Source of the DNA: Polyporus tsugae
Taxonomy: Eukaryota > Basidiomycota > Agaricomycetes > Polyporales > Polyporaceae
Direction: 5' to 3'
NCBI GenBank assembly: GCA_024305745.1
Contig: JAHRBS010000004.1
Span: forward strand, 5,332,001-5,396,000
Length of the DNA: 64,000 nt
Positions within the stretch are counted from its first letter, which is position 1. Each line of letters starts with the position of its first letter. A model generated the notes under the pieces. The model had not been told where the DNA came from. It was given only the letters and a program-made list of their open reading frames with translations, and ran no database searches. The position numbers and the translations under genes were made by a program. Shown here in pieces: positions 10,795 to 26,244 of this stretch.

Positions 10795-12552
10795 TTGATC
10801 GCTGTCTCGAGTCCGGGGAACAAGCGACAGAACGGCTCAACTCCTGGTTCGCCCACAGTTGGTCCTTCCGACCGGAGCAGAACAGATGAGCCCGGCAACA
10901 GCTCACAGTCTAATCGCAGTCATTCTGCATCTCGTGCACATCCCACACCCAGCTCACGCTCCCGCCGCGCCCTGCGAGCATCTCGAGAGGAGGAAGCGCA
11001 TTTCTCGACTCCGGCCGTACAGGACAGCTTGTGGTTCGCCTCGGACTTCCTGCTCAGTGCGGGAATGGTTGTCATTCAACCTTCGTCCGGGAAAGTCGTC
11101 ATCCTCTCCGAAGAAGAGCAGGATGAGGATGGCCGGGTGCATCACTACTGGTTCCTGCCGAAGGGCAGGAAGAACGCTGGGGAGTCCCTGGAACGGACTG
11201 CCCTACGGGAAGCGTCCGAAGAGGTGTGTCCCCCTTTCCAACTCGTCCTGGCATTCAGCAACATGGTGTAGATGATGTCGCCCAGGCCCTTTCTGCCACG
11301 CATGCATCCTTGTCTGGTGCCCGAGCCAGTTCCGCTGTTATGACGGCCGGACTCGGGCACGATAGCGGTGCGGCCGCCCACCAACATTTCCCTACGTGAA
11401 CTCTAGTCGAACCCACCCGTCATAGGGTTGCGGTTGATGCACTCGCCAGCATGCTCCCGTGGTGACGCGCATGAGCAGCGCAAGCCTGAGCCTGCGACGT
11501 TGTAGCGAATATATGCGTGGCGCACTTGTCGCCAGCGCGCTCTATGAACCAAGGAGCAGAAAGCGACGTCGCCCCGCTTCTCATGCGCACGTCTTTGGTT
11601 GTATCCAGAGGCAGCGGCAGGCCTGATAACAAAACCATGGATGCGCGCCGCAGGGCAAATAGACAAGGCAGCGGACCTCAATGGATCGCGGTGGGAGGAT
11701 GCGCGCGAGGCGCGCGATGCAGGACGCGTTGGGTTCAACGTGCGCCGCAAGTTACTGAGCAAACTGTGCGTCGTTCTGGATGAGCAGTGGACTTGAAGAG
11801 GGTGGGCACACTGCGTCTCAGCTCACGCGGGCGTGACAAGCACCTGTCTCTATGAACTTCACCAGACGGTTTAGACACGCCTCTCCTCGTCCTTTTCCTT
11901 CTCCCATTTTCCCTTTGATATGGGTATAAACCGTCTGGGTAGGAGATCACGTAAATTCACGACCCGGCCGCAGTGTGAATGCATGCCAGGCAACTGACGT
12001 ACTTCTTTTATTTAGTCGGGCTTCCGCGTGACCTTCTTGCCCATCATCCTGCGACACAATGCGCCTGGAGCTCCAGGCTCCCTCGCCCGGCTCGACCGCG
12101 CACGTATGCTCCCCTGCATCGAGCCCATATATATATCCACGCGAGTGTACAAGAAGGGAGGGCGCACCGAACGCGACGGCGAATACCTCACGGTCTGGTT
12201 CATCGGCCAAATACCACACAACGAGGTTCGTTCCTTCCCTTCCTTTGTCCGCTAGGCGCAAGAGTGCCCGTCTGACTGTTACGTCAACGGTGCCTGAACG
12301 CGCCCATGACAGGTTGTCGAGCCCGGCACGCGCATGTCGAATGGAGTCAACTATGGAACCCATCTTCTTTCCATCGAAGAAGCCCTCTTCGTGCTTCCGA
12401 GCGCAGAGAGGTACATCGTGCGCATAGCGTACCACGTGTGGCAAGAGACGGTGGAGCTGCAGTCACAAAGCATATACAAGGAGTATGTCGCTCAGCTTCG
12501 CGCCAAGGCGGATGCCAGTGCACCTGTTCCCACTTCAGCCATGGAGGGGTGA
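10795..12552 (+). CDS. Nudix hydrolase, 3 exons (5' end uncertain)
   Basis: Nudix enzymes cleave nucleoside diphosphates linked to another moiety. Exon 1 ends at 11223, exon 2 is 12016-12225 and exon 3 is 12313-12552. The Nudix box GX5EX7REUXEEXGU is assembled across intron 1: GRKNAGESLERTALREASEE ends exon 1 and SGF opens exon 2. Before it stands a typical strand (AGMVVIQPSSGKVVIL, YWFLPKG). After it come EPIYIS, EYLTVWFIGQI and a C-terminal GTRM...VNYGTHLLSIEEA helix region seen in basidiomycete relatives. Intron 2 is 87 nt, but intron 1 is 792 nt. The open frame of exon 1 has no ATG before residue G-M-V-V, so the true start is probably in an upstream exon or a short N-terminal exon I could not fix. 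Its Ser/Arg-rich first 75 residues may be non-coding. Confidence 0.8.
11224..12015 (+). other. 792 nt Nudix intron 1 with probable insertion
   Basis: The donor is GTGTGT and the acceptor TTTATTTAG, preceded by a good branch-like AACTGAC. Other introns in the window are 45-90 nt, so about 700 nt is likely inserted DNA. No convincing coding potential is seen inside. Near its 3' side is the inverted repeat listed at 11862-11938. Confidence 0.6.
11862..11938. repeat. 12 bp perfect inverted repeat (hairpin)
   Basis: CCAGACGGTTTA at 11862-11873 is answered by its exact complement TAAACCGTCTGG at 11927-11938, with 53 nt between. It could be the end of a small inserted element or an RNA hairpin in the intron. 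Confidence 0.7.
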
Positions 12553-13740
12553 GTCATCTACGCTGAGCGCTGCTTTCCTGATCCTCGGACCAATTCTCAC
12601 TTTCCGCGTGTTTTTGCACGGCAGGACCAACCAACGCGGCGAGTCGGGGGTTGGGGTAGAGGTCACGTCTGAGCTCAGTTGGACGCTGTTATAGTTATAA
12701 ACATTCATGAGCCCGCAGAGGGGGCCTCGCGATGGTGCTTCAAGTCCCTTCTGCAGATGTTGTAAGTGTTTGTGACTGTGGAGACATAGGGAGATGATAC
12801 CTTCTTCGCACGTCATTCCGGTTTCGCCATATTCAACTTGACCGCGACCTTCGACTCGCTTGTATTCTGTCTATTGGGTATCAATCCGCTGTAATCGCCA
12901 TTACATCGCAGACCTGGTTGGGTGCGCGAGATGCATACGGGACTGCTTAGCGCCGCTCCACTAGGATGTCAAGTGTTACGCCCTATTCGGTACGTCGGAT
13001 AGGACTACTAGTAGGATTAAAATAACGTGCAACAGACAGACAGACCTGGGACTAAAAGCGAGGCCCTAACGGCCGTAACTGGTCGGAACCTTGGAGCTCG
13101 CGTTGTTGCTGCGTGAGTTGTACGTGTGACCCTAGAGCCTCTTCAACCGGGCAGACAGTCCCCTGCGCGTGGCTTACTCGCTACTTTCTGGTCACTTAGT
13201 GGCGGCTGCAGAATGTCCGAGGCGTCGGCGAGAGCGAGCACACACGCTCGCGCGGGTGTCCTTGGTTTTCTAAGCTCCGTGTGGTGCCTGGTGCTTTAAG
13301 CCGAATCCCCGCTCTCTCTCTGTTCGACTTCCATCCCATGCACAACCAGCAGCCTAGCGAAAGAGAGAGTGTGGCCTTGAAAAAATCAAGTACTTAAATA
13401 TGAGTCGGTGAAAAGCTCGGCTCCAAATTACACGTCTGCTCCCTCGCTTTGTGCGGAAGGAGGTCGCGCACAGCTCGCGGCTGAGGAGGGGAGGAGGAAG
13501 GGATCTCCCAGATAAGGTGCGTAGCGCCCCGGAGCGGCAAGACCCGATACCATTGTGCGTGAAGGATGTAAGTACATTGCGTGGCAAGAGCCCGGGATTT
13601 TTGTTACAGGTTAACTACGCTATCGCCGATGCCGGAGAAGAGCATTATGAGCTGTGGCGCGAAGGTCACAATGGTGTGCGGTTCTTGGACGTGAGCGCGC
13701 AGGTTGGCGACGATGTACGGAGGAGGTGGCCTGTGTGCCA
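12553..13740. other. no supported gene
   Basis: Only short frames without domains. The stretch 12.96-13.1 kb (GTCGGATAGGACTA, repeated CAGACAGACAGACC) loosely resembles 30.87-30.95 kb and may be an old repeat. Confidence 0.45.
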
Positions 13741-14878
13741 GCATCACCAAAACGGCGGCAAAGTGGCAAGGCAGGTAATAATCCCGCTGTTAATAATCAG
13801 CTTACTGTGCCAACAATGATTTTATATTGATTATAACGCAATGTAAGTCGGCCGGAATCCTTGGGCCGGTCGCAACCGGCTGAGATGATGGGGGCGCTTG
13901 CAACCGCCTTGCCACCAGCTTGCGACCTCCTCCCAAGCCTCTTGTATCTGCTTACTATCTTGCGTTCTCTTGCGACGCTCTGGCAAGTACACCTCCCATC
14001 ACATCAAACTGCTGGAGCCTTCCATCATGAACTGTACAGCACGTCGCCGGGGTTTCAATTGTGCTCCCTTAAAAACCTCCCCTCCGCTTCACTCGTTATT
14101 TCTCTCCCTTACTTCAACCCCACCGCCGTCGATCAGGAATACGGTAAGTCCTCCCTCAATTCTTCCCTCATTTGTGCCACGACACCACTGCATGCAAGGC
14201 CTCCAAGGTACGTCCCGCATACCGTACCAAGCCGGTGCTCAGTGTCTTGGGAAACACTGGGGTTGGCTGCGTCCTTGGCTTCTCTCGGGTGCGTCTCCGT
14301 TCTCTGCGGTGCGGCTCAGGCTCTCGCGATCATCTACGATACTCCTCTGGATGCTGGCTCGCTGGCGGCATCTGACTCTCCTCGTCGTGTTGCCCTCCTG
14401 TCTCCGGAGCTCCCCTGGTCCCCATCACTGATGGACGGTGTCATCGTTGCCGTCACCGTCACCGCCATTGTCGCCGTACAGCCTCCATTGCGAGCTCCCG
14501 GTTGCTTACTAGTACCTGTACTATGTAGATACCGCTTCTCTCTCATGTATGGCCCATTGTTGGTAGCTACTACAATATACATATTTTGGCACAATTTCTA
14601 TCAAGTCGGATGTTTGCAATCAGCCTGGAATAAAATCTTAAACAATGGAATGCTTGGATTGTCTGTCATCCTCGCGCACCTTGCAACCTGATGGCATCAT
14701 GGCGTTCATTGCCATTGACTTACTCATATCTTACAACCAACTTGCAACTAGCCCCACCTCGTCATAGTGTAACTATGATAGATTGGGAGTTCACAATTAT
14801 TACATCGCATAAAATGACATTACAATACATTGCAATCCTCTTGCAATCCCCTGTAAGATCCACGCCAAAACGGTGATG
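13741..14878 (+). mobile_element. 1.14 kb TIR element, copy A
   Basis: Homology with 36370-37507 (inverted) begins and ends abruptly at these positions. The ends are inverted repeats, GCATCACCAAAACGGCGG at the left and (complement) GCATCACCGTTTTGGCGTGG at the right, identical at CATCACC and GGCG with the middle five bases differing. Both sub-terminal regions are rich in TTGCAA/TTGCGA words, as expected of transposase-binding sites. I find no clear target duplication. One long frame (276 codons, 13861-14691, no ATG at its 5' end) has the same translation in copy B. It has hydrophobic segments but no transposase motif. Probably a non-autonomous DNA transposon. Confidence 0.72.
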
Positions 14879-15599
14879 AGTATGTGTATTGCGGCGTCTC
14901 ACACTTTGTTATGTATGTGCATGTGTTGTCGTCAAATATATTTTCTTGGTTGGCATTCAAGTTTGAGAAGTTATTTTGTGCGAATAATTCATAAGTACCA
15001 GTGTCGGGGATTCGGCCGAACGCTGCTCTCATCAGAACCCAACCAAGGTGCTACAACTGCCCACAAGCCGGTCCAAGCCTTGGGGAATATCATAAGGCTT
15101 GATTTACTTGCCAAGGCGTACAGACACATCTATGGCCAGTTAAGGACGCTCGCAAGACTTCCGCAACTTCCTGCCCTTGGCCACCTTACAAGGCCTTCTA
15201 TCTCACTGGCATTGTCGGAAATGCGCCAATTTCCCGATGGTGCTCGCGGGTCCACGCACATGACGTCACTGCTCGTCTCCGTGCATGATATTACCAGGCT
15301 GACGGTTGTTGGTACTTGGAATGGGGACCATGTACCTCAGCTTGTGAATATTTAGACATCTAGAATCTACATATGTGAATCTGTCTTGCAGTACAATGAA
15401 TATTCTTTGCCATCACTCCATCTCGTTGAGCCAACGAACTCAGCCTCCAATTCCCATGTCAATGCTGCGGAATCAAGCTTGGAGTTGCGCACAAATTACG
15501 AAGTCACTAATAACTACATGATAATACTACAGAAACACGAGAACAAGCCAGTACGAGTGCGAGTCTCAAATGTAAAGAGGGCTACGCCGCCCAAGAAAA

Positions 15600-15600
<1 letters not shown>
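14879..15600. other. no supported gene
   Basis: AT-richer sequence with no supported coding region. The 3' side is the downstream flank of the Snf2-type pseudogene. Around 15.05-15.2 kb there are further CTTGG/CCAAGG words resembling the sub-terminal motifs of the adjacent element, so an older element fragment is possible. Confidence 0.4.
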
Positions 15601-21167
<5,567 letters not shown>

Positions 21168-21179
21168 ATCTTGTGAATA

Positions 21180-22187
21180 AGGGCGCCTGACGGCGCCCAA
21201 AGCTGTGGAGACCGGCAGCGCCGGCCTAAGCGAGGGGGCGCGCATACAAGCGTCTGTCCCTCTGTGACCCCTGCGGAGATCGAACAGCGAGCATCTGGCC
21301 AGAGATAACGCCAAGCGGGACAGGACTGCGCTCGGCTATTGTGCTCTGTGGCTGACGAAGTGGGCCCTGCACCGGAAGGATTATTCCCCAGCTTAGAGTA
21401 GGTTAATCGACATCGGAGGCGACGGAATTGACAGGAAATCAAGTAATGAACAAAGTGTTTGGTGTGAAACTTTCAGATATGCGATATTTCCCGAGTTGTC
21501 AAAACGGAATCAGCCCAAAAAGTGTCGAGCAGAACACTTGGACCAAAAACCTTTGACGTATGTAGCTCTACTGATCAAATGTGCATGAATTTTGAGCCAG
21601 AAATGCATCTGAGGAAAGGAATTGAGCCCCCTCGACGAGCCTCGCAAGGCAGACGTAAGGTAGGCGCCGATCCTGCGTACAGGTGAACTTTCAGCTAATT
21701 TCCGTATGTTTTCTCCCCGAAAGCAAAGCCCATCTTGTACTTTAAACAGAAGGCTGACCACCATCTTCGGTAGACGACAATCAGACGGGAGGGAGAGGGT
21801 CAACCACAAATCTGAGCTGAGAAGTGCATAAGCGCTCCCTGGCCGGCCGCTGCATGGCACGGTGGATCGTCGACGGCGTCGCGTCGTCTGACGGTGCGTC
21901 CACCTCTTATGGGGCGGATTTTTCATTCCTGAATATTCAGTCATATATTTGATGCATTCCTGTGATTCACAACGAGGTCTGCGTCGGAGGGCGAGGGATA
22001 TTCGCTAGGAACTGCCAGGGAACTGCCCGGGACCAACGAAAGAGCTGTCGGAGTTTGGAGACACGTCGCATAGATGAGGGGGAACGATTTATCTCAGTGA
22101 TCTGTCACTTATCCCGAAGTGTCACGGTTACATAACCCGAACACTGGCTAACTTAGTGGGCGCTGCCAGTCCCCAAAAGCTGCCCAG
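21180..22187. other. no supported gene
   Basis: No gene recognised. The first part is the upstream region of the Snf2-type pseudogene. The rest is AT-richer sequence with only short frames, ending at the left terminus of transposon copy 1. Confidence 0.45.
22181..22187. repeat. 7 bp target-site duplication of copy 1 (left)
   Basis: TGCCCAG, repeated exactly at 26140-26146 immediately after the right end of the element. Confidence 0.85.
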
Positions 22188-22677
22188 TGGGGAGGGGCAA
22201 TCCCTGCGAATCGGCCATAAGCGCGCGAACTAGCGCCCACCTTCCTTTTGCAGTAACGCGCAATGATACTGTCGCGCAGCTCGACGCGACTGTGGCTGAA
22301 GAGGTGGAACACTCATTGCACCTCAGGATATGATGGCACGGACGCGTATTTCTACCCAAAGTATACAATTCCCATCAGTACATAAGTGGAAAATGCAATC
22401 CGTGGGGACCAAATAACAAATTTTGCGAAATTTCCCTTGAACATATACAATAAGCCTTACTTCTGGTATGCCTACCGGAATTTGGGCCCCAAGGACGTAA
22501 TTAAAATGCCATCTGGGAACTATGCACAAAATACGAGGCCAGAGGGCCAAGTAGATACTGAGATACTTGTGATGAGGACAACATGAGGAGGTGCTTGGCC
22601 ACGGCTTACATAAGCGCCCGACTGTGGCCAATGTTTGAGGCACGTCCCGACGATGTTCATCACAGCGACATCCTACT

Positions 22678-25600
22678 ATGAGCTCCCGGTCTCCTACGCA
22701 GCGGCGCTCTCGTGCACAAAAGCTACAAAGTCTTCTAAACCTGGCTAAAATCCGAGAGAAGTCATCAGGTTCGAGCTCTCCACCCTTTGATTATGATTTT
22801 CCACCGACCTTCCGTGCCTCAGGCTCTGAGTCGCTTTCCTCCGGGACTGCAGACAAAGAGAATGCTCCTCCCTCTACCATCTCCAATCCAGCTTCTACCT
22901 CTGCACCTTCAGCATCTGGCGGGCCATTCACCTCGCTTACGGGCCAGCTGAAGAAGCTACAGGCGGAGGTTGTCCGGCAGAAGGAGCGCACTGAAGGGTT
23001 CTTCCGGGATCTCCGAAATGTGCGACGTCGGGAAGACCGTGCTCGCCAGAGTGCCACTCAAGCACGGGAAGACCTAAAAGTTCACAAGCAGGAGTCAGAC
23101 ACTGCAATGCACACAGTACAATCAAACCTTGGCAACACGACCCGCCAGCTCAACGACACGCTCACCGTCGCAGAAGAGGCTCGTGCAGAAGCTGAAGCGC
23201 AGCGTCAGCTTGTCGCCGCTGCTCAAACGGAGCTTGCTGTCATCAAAAGCGAGGCCCTTGCAAAGGTCGACGCTGTTAAGAAGGTTTCAGCGCGGGAGGT
23301 CGCAGACGTGGTCAGGATGTCGCAGGAGCATGTTGCTCGGGTGCGTGCGGAGCTATTCGCGGTTCGCTGTCAGCATGCTCGGCTTGCGCAAGAGAGTCAA
23401 GCCACTCACATCACCCTCCAATCGACCCTCAATTGTATCCGCCGTCGCAACAAGATGCTCGTTGCGGCAAAGCGGGCCCTGTCCAAGCGTCTCACACGTC
23501 TCCCCGCTTCATTCAGCCGCGCTCTCCTCCGTGTCAAACAGGCAGCCCTTGTGGAGCGAGGCAGCAAGCTCCGTCTGAAGAAGCTCGGAGTCATTACTCC
23601 TGCCGCGCGCCGATTGGTCCGAGAACTGGTTGTACTGGGGGTCCCTGTCAAGAAGGTCAACCGGGTCATTGGCGCGCTCTCACAGCTTACCGGGGTGACC
23701 GTAGTCGGGTCGATTAACAATCGATCCGTGCGTCGGATAGTCCTGGAAGGAGGGATTGCGGCGAAGATGCAGTTAGTAGAGGAGATCTCCAAGGCTGACG
23801 GTACGCACCATCACATGGACTTAATGCTAGATGCCTTCTCACATTATGCTAGGCTTTACTGCAAGTGGCGATGGTACTACGCACAAGCACATCAACTACG
23901 AGGCGCGTAACCTTTACGTGAACCAAGGGGATACTCACACACAGCGCTTCCTCGGCATCTCGTCGGCACCCAACCATACGAGCGAGATGCAGCTGCATGG
24001 CTTGCAGAAGCGTGTTGGGGAGCTGTACGACGTCTACAACGCTAGCCCTCGCGGTCAGGACAACCCTACAGACGCACGTGAGTTCACGGACAAGCTGCGT
24101 GGTATGAACACGGACCACGCCGAGGACCAGAAGAAGTTGCACCACCTGACAGCTGAGTTGAAGACTCGCAACGACCGAGAGGTGCGAGGGGAGCGCGCAC
24201 TTGCAGAGCTTCCAACGGAGTCCATGGTCCTTCTAGTCACCGACGAGATGGACCGTGTTGTTTCCAGTGCGGGTGGTGCCGACGCCTGGTTACATCTCTC
24301 ACCAGCCGAGCGGGCTGCCCGTTACGACAGTGCCATCCTTTCCGTCAAGATGGCCCTCGGAGAGACCGCCTTCAAGAATCTTCCAGCCGCTGAACAGCGT
24401 AAGGTCTCCTTGTTTGTCAGCAGCTTCTGCTGTATGCACAAGGACCTGAACGTAGTGAAAGGCGGCAACACAGAGATGATGACGTACTGGAAAGACGCGA
24501 ACCGGACTCCCCCACTTCTCCTGATGAACCGAGACAATGACGCAACAACCCGAGTGGCTGGTCCTTCGACAGCTGCGATGAACCGCGCTATCCAGGTCTC
24601 CACCGGTGGCGCAATCAAATTGCTAGAACTGGCTGGCTCAGTCTTTCGGCACCGCGACGACAAGAAGGGACATCAAGACTCTTACCATTGGTACTTCGAG
24701 GATTCCCCCGAAGTTGACAAACTCGTGCAGTTTCCGAATGTCAGCAGCGTCCGCTTTGGCGCATTCGGTGATGCTGCTTCTGAGATCCTTGTCCACCTGC
24801 CGGTGTACATCGAGTTCCTGGAACATGCGCGCGATAAGAAAGTTCTCATGAACCACAGCCATATGGAGAAGAACGTCTACCGCGCGCTGAAGGACCAACC
24901 CACGCTCACGGAACTCTGCGCACTCTCCTTGTACTCTCAGGCTGTGTCCCACCCCTACCTCCGTGAGGTGCGCGGGCCAGACTCCAGTCAAGTCAACCAC
25001 CTTGATCTCGGCCCCCTTCACGAGCGGGTTCGAGCGCACTGCAAGGCCATCACCGAACAGCCCAGCCGCCTCCTTGCCCTCGATGCATCCCACATGCTTG
25101 GCGCCCTCGATGGCAAACAGTGGGAGCGCCCCGCGGCCTTCGCTGCTGTACACCAGCTTCGTCCCCTCCTGCCCGACATCGAGAACGTCACTGTACGCTT
25201 CTTCCAGGGTGCACTCAAGACTTGGGACCGGTTCTGCGCAGAATTCAACCCCGGTGGCCTGATCTCGACCCTCAATGCCTCCGAGCGGAACGAGGCTTGC
25301 GCGCGCCCGACGAATGACAATAACGAGGGCGCCTTGGGCACGTACCGTGTCCGTGCTCATCTCGCACCCAGCATGACACTCCACCAGCACAATGCCCGCG
25401 AGATGTACAAGTTGAACCAGACAGCCGACTTGGTCGACACCTTCACCGCAGAGGAGCACAAGTTCCTCCGCCAGGCGGCACGCGACGAGGACGGGAGCGG
25501 GCTGGAGAGGAAGCGCCGCCAGGAGCAGATCGAGTTGGAGAAGGAGGCGGTCGCGGCGAAGCGCCAGAAGAGGATCAAGCGGGCACGGAAGAAGAGCGCA

Positions 25601-25933
25601 ATGGTGGAAAAACTAATGGGACTTACCAGGATCACCAATCCCGACACTGTCACTGAAGCCCTTGTCAATGTCGCTCTCGACCTCCAGCTTGACTGGTACC
25701 GCGTTTTCGTTGATCCCCTCACAGAAAACACGGCCGTTAAAGTGCCCAGGAAGAACGCTGTTGGGTTGAAAGCGCTGAAGATTGCTGCTTTGAAGGACGC
25801 TATTGCTCGGTACGTCTTGTTGACTCAGGACATCCGGGATCGAGTGGAGGCAAAGGTTCAAGGGGACCCGGATGACGAAGCTCATATCGTGGGCGAGGCG
25901 GGTTTGTTCGAGGAAACAGATGAGGAAATATGA
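22678..25933 (+). CDS. coiled-coil/DDE-like transposase, spliced, 1,067 aa
   Basis: Two long frames overlap here, but they are one gene. Exon 1 is 22678-23800 and exon 2 is 23853-25933, joined by a 52 nt phase-1 GT-AG intron (GTACGC...GCTAG) that makes a Gly codon. The product has a Ser/Pro-rich start, a long coiled coil (about residues 80-290) and a basic linker. A transposase-like region then begins with SGDGTTHKHINYE (Asp about 381). It continues with SSFCCMHKDLN (His 570, Asp 572), and NDNNEGALG (Glu about 866) follows, a D...H/D...E spacing that fits an RNase-H-like DDE enzyme. A Lys/Arg-rich helix (about 915-965) and an acidic end follow. Similar proteins are, to my knowledge, widespread and unannotated in agaricomycetes. 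The assignment as transposase rests on the flanking TIR and duplication. The catalytic residues are inferred. Confidence 0.8.
23801..23852 (+). other. 52 nt intron joining the two transposase frames
   Basis: Starts GTACGC, ends GCTAG, and contains a CTTAATG branch-like word. Removing it places exon 2 in frame with exon 1 (GAC-G|GC-TTT). The same intron is present in copies 2 and 3. Confidence 0.85.
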
Positions 25934-26139
25934 TACATTGACTGTGTTGTATGATAGTTGTGTCGCTAGCTAACCCAAAGCATGCTGTAACAGTGTAAGC
26001 CAGTAGAAGCAGGGAGGTGTACCGTGGTATGACGAGGACGTGCGCGCTAAACGCGTGTAAACGCGATCGAAACGTGTCACGCGCACTTATATAAGCCGCC
26101 ACTGATGGGCCGCTCCCAGGTCACGATTGCCTCTCCCCA

Positions 26140-26244
26140 TGCCCAGGGGTTGGGTCGAGCAGCCCAAAAATGTATTTGATTATCTAAGCTCACGTGAGAG
26201 TTCACAGGACCCCGGGCAGGTTGGTCCGACTCTTGCAATTGGTG
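26140..26244. other. 105 bp spacer between tail-to-tail transposons
   Basis: Unique sequence between the 3' ends of copies 1 and 2. Its left 7 bp is the copy 1 target duplication (TGCCCAG) and its right 7 bp (ATTGGTG, 26238-26244) is the flank of copy 2. Confidence 0.9.

Larger units (their letters stand above)
22188..26139 (+). mobile_element. 3.95 kb DNA transposon, copy 1 (apparently intact)
   Basis: The left end is TGGGGAGGGGCAATC and the right end is the complement of TGGGGAGAGGCAATC, a 15 bp terminal inverted repeat with one mismatch. TGCCCAG stands directly outside both ends (22181-22187 and 26140-26146), a 7 bp target duplication. The single gene occupies 22678-25933, leaving a 490 bp 5' region and a 206 bp 3' region. 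A TATATAA word lies about 45 bp inside the 3' end. Length is 3,952 bp, equal to copy 3. I could not match it to a named superfamily. Confidence 0.9.

Noticed and set aside
13861..14691. 276-codon frame in the 1.14 kb element as a genuine gene
   Set aside because: It has no ATG at its 5' end and no recognised domain. Identity between copies reflects recent transposition, so I list it only as a property of the element.
24638..25459. 273-codon frame antisense to the transposase (also 26925-27746 and 50751-51572)
   Set aside because: It exactly shadows the transposase on the opposite strand, has no domain, and recurs only because the element recurs.
23831..25933. A separate 700-codon gene starting at the ATG at 23831
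   Set aside because: Its first eight codons lie inside a good 52 nt intron. Splicing joins the frame to the upstream coiled-coil exon, so it is exon 2 of one gene. The same applies in copies 2 and 3.
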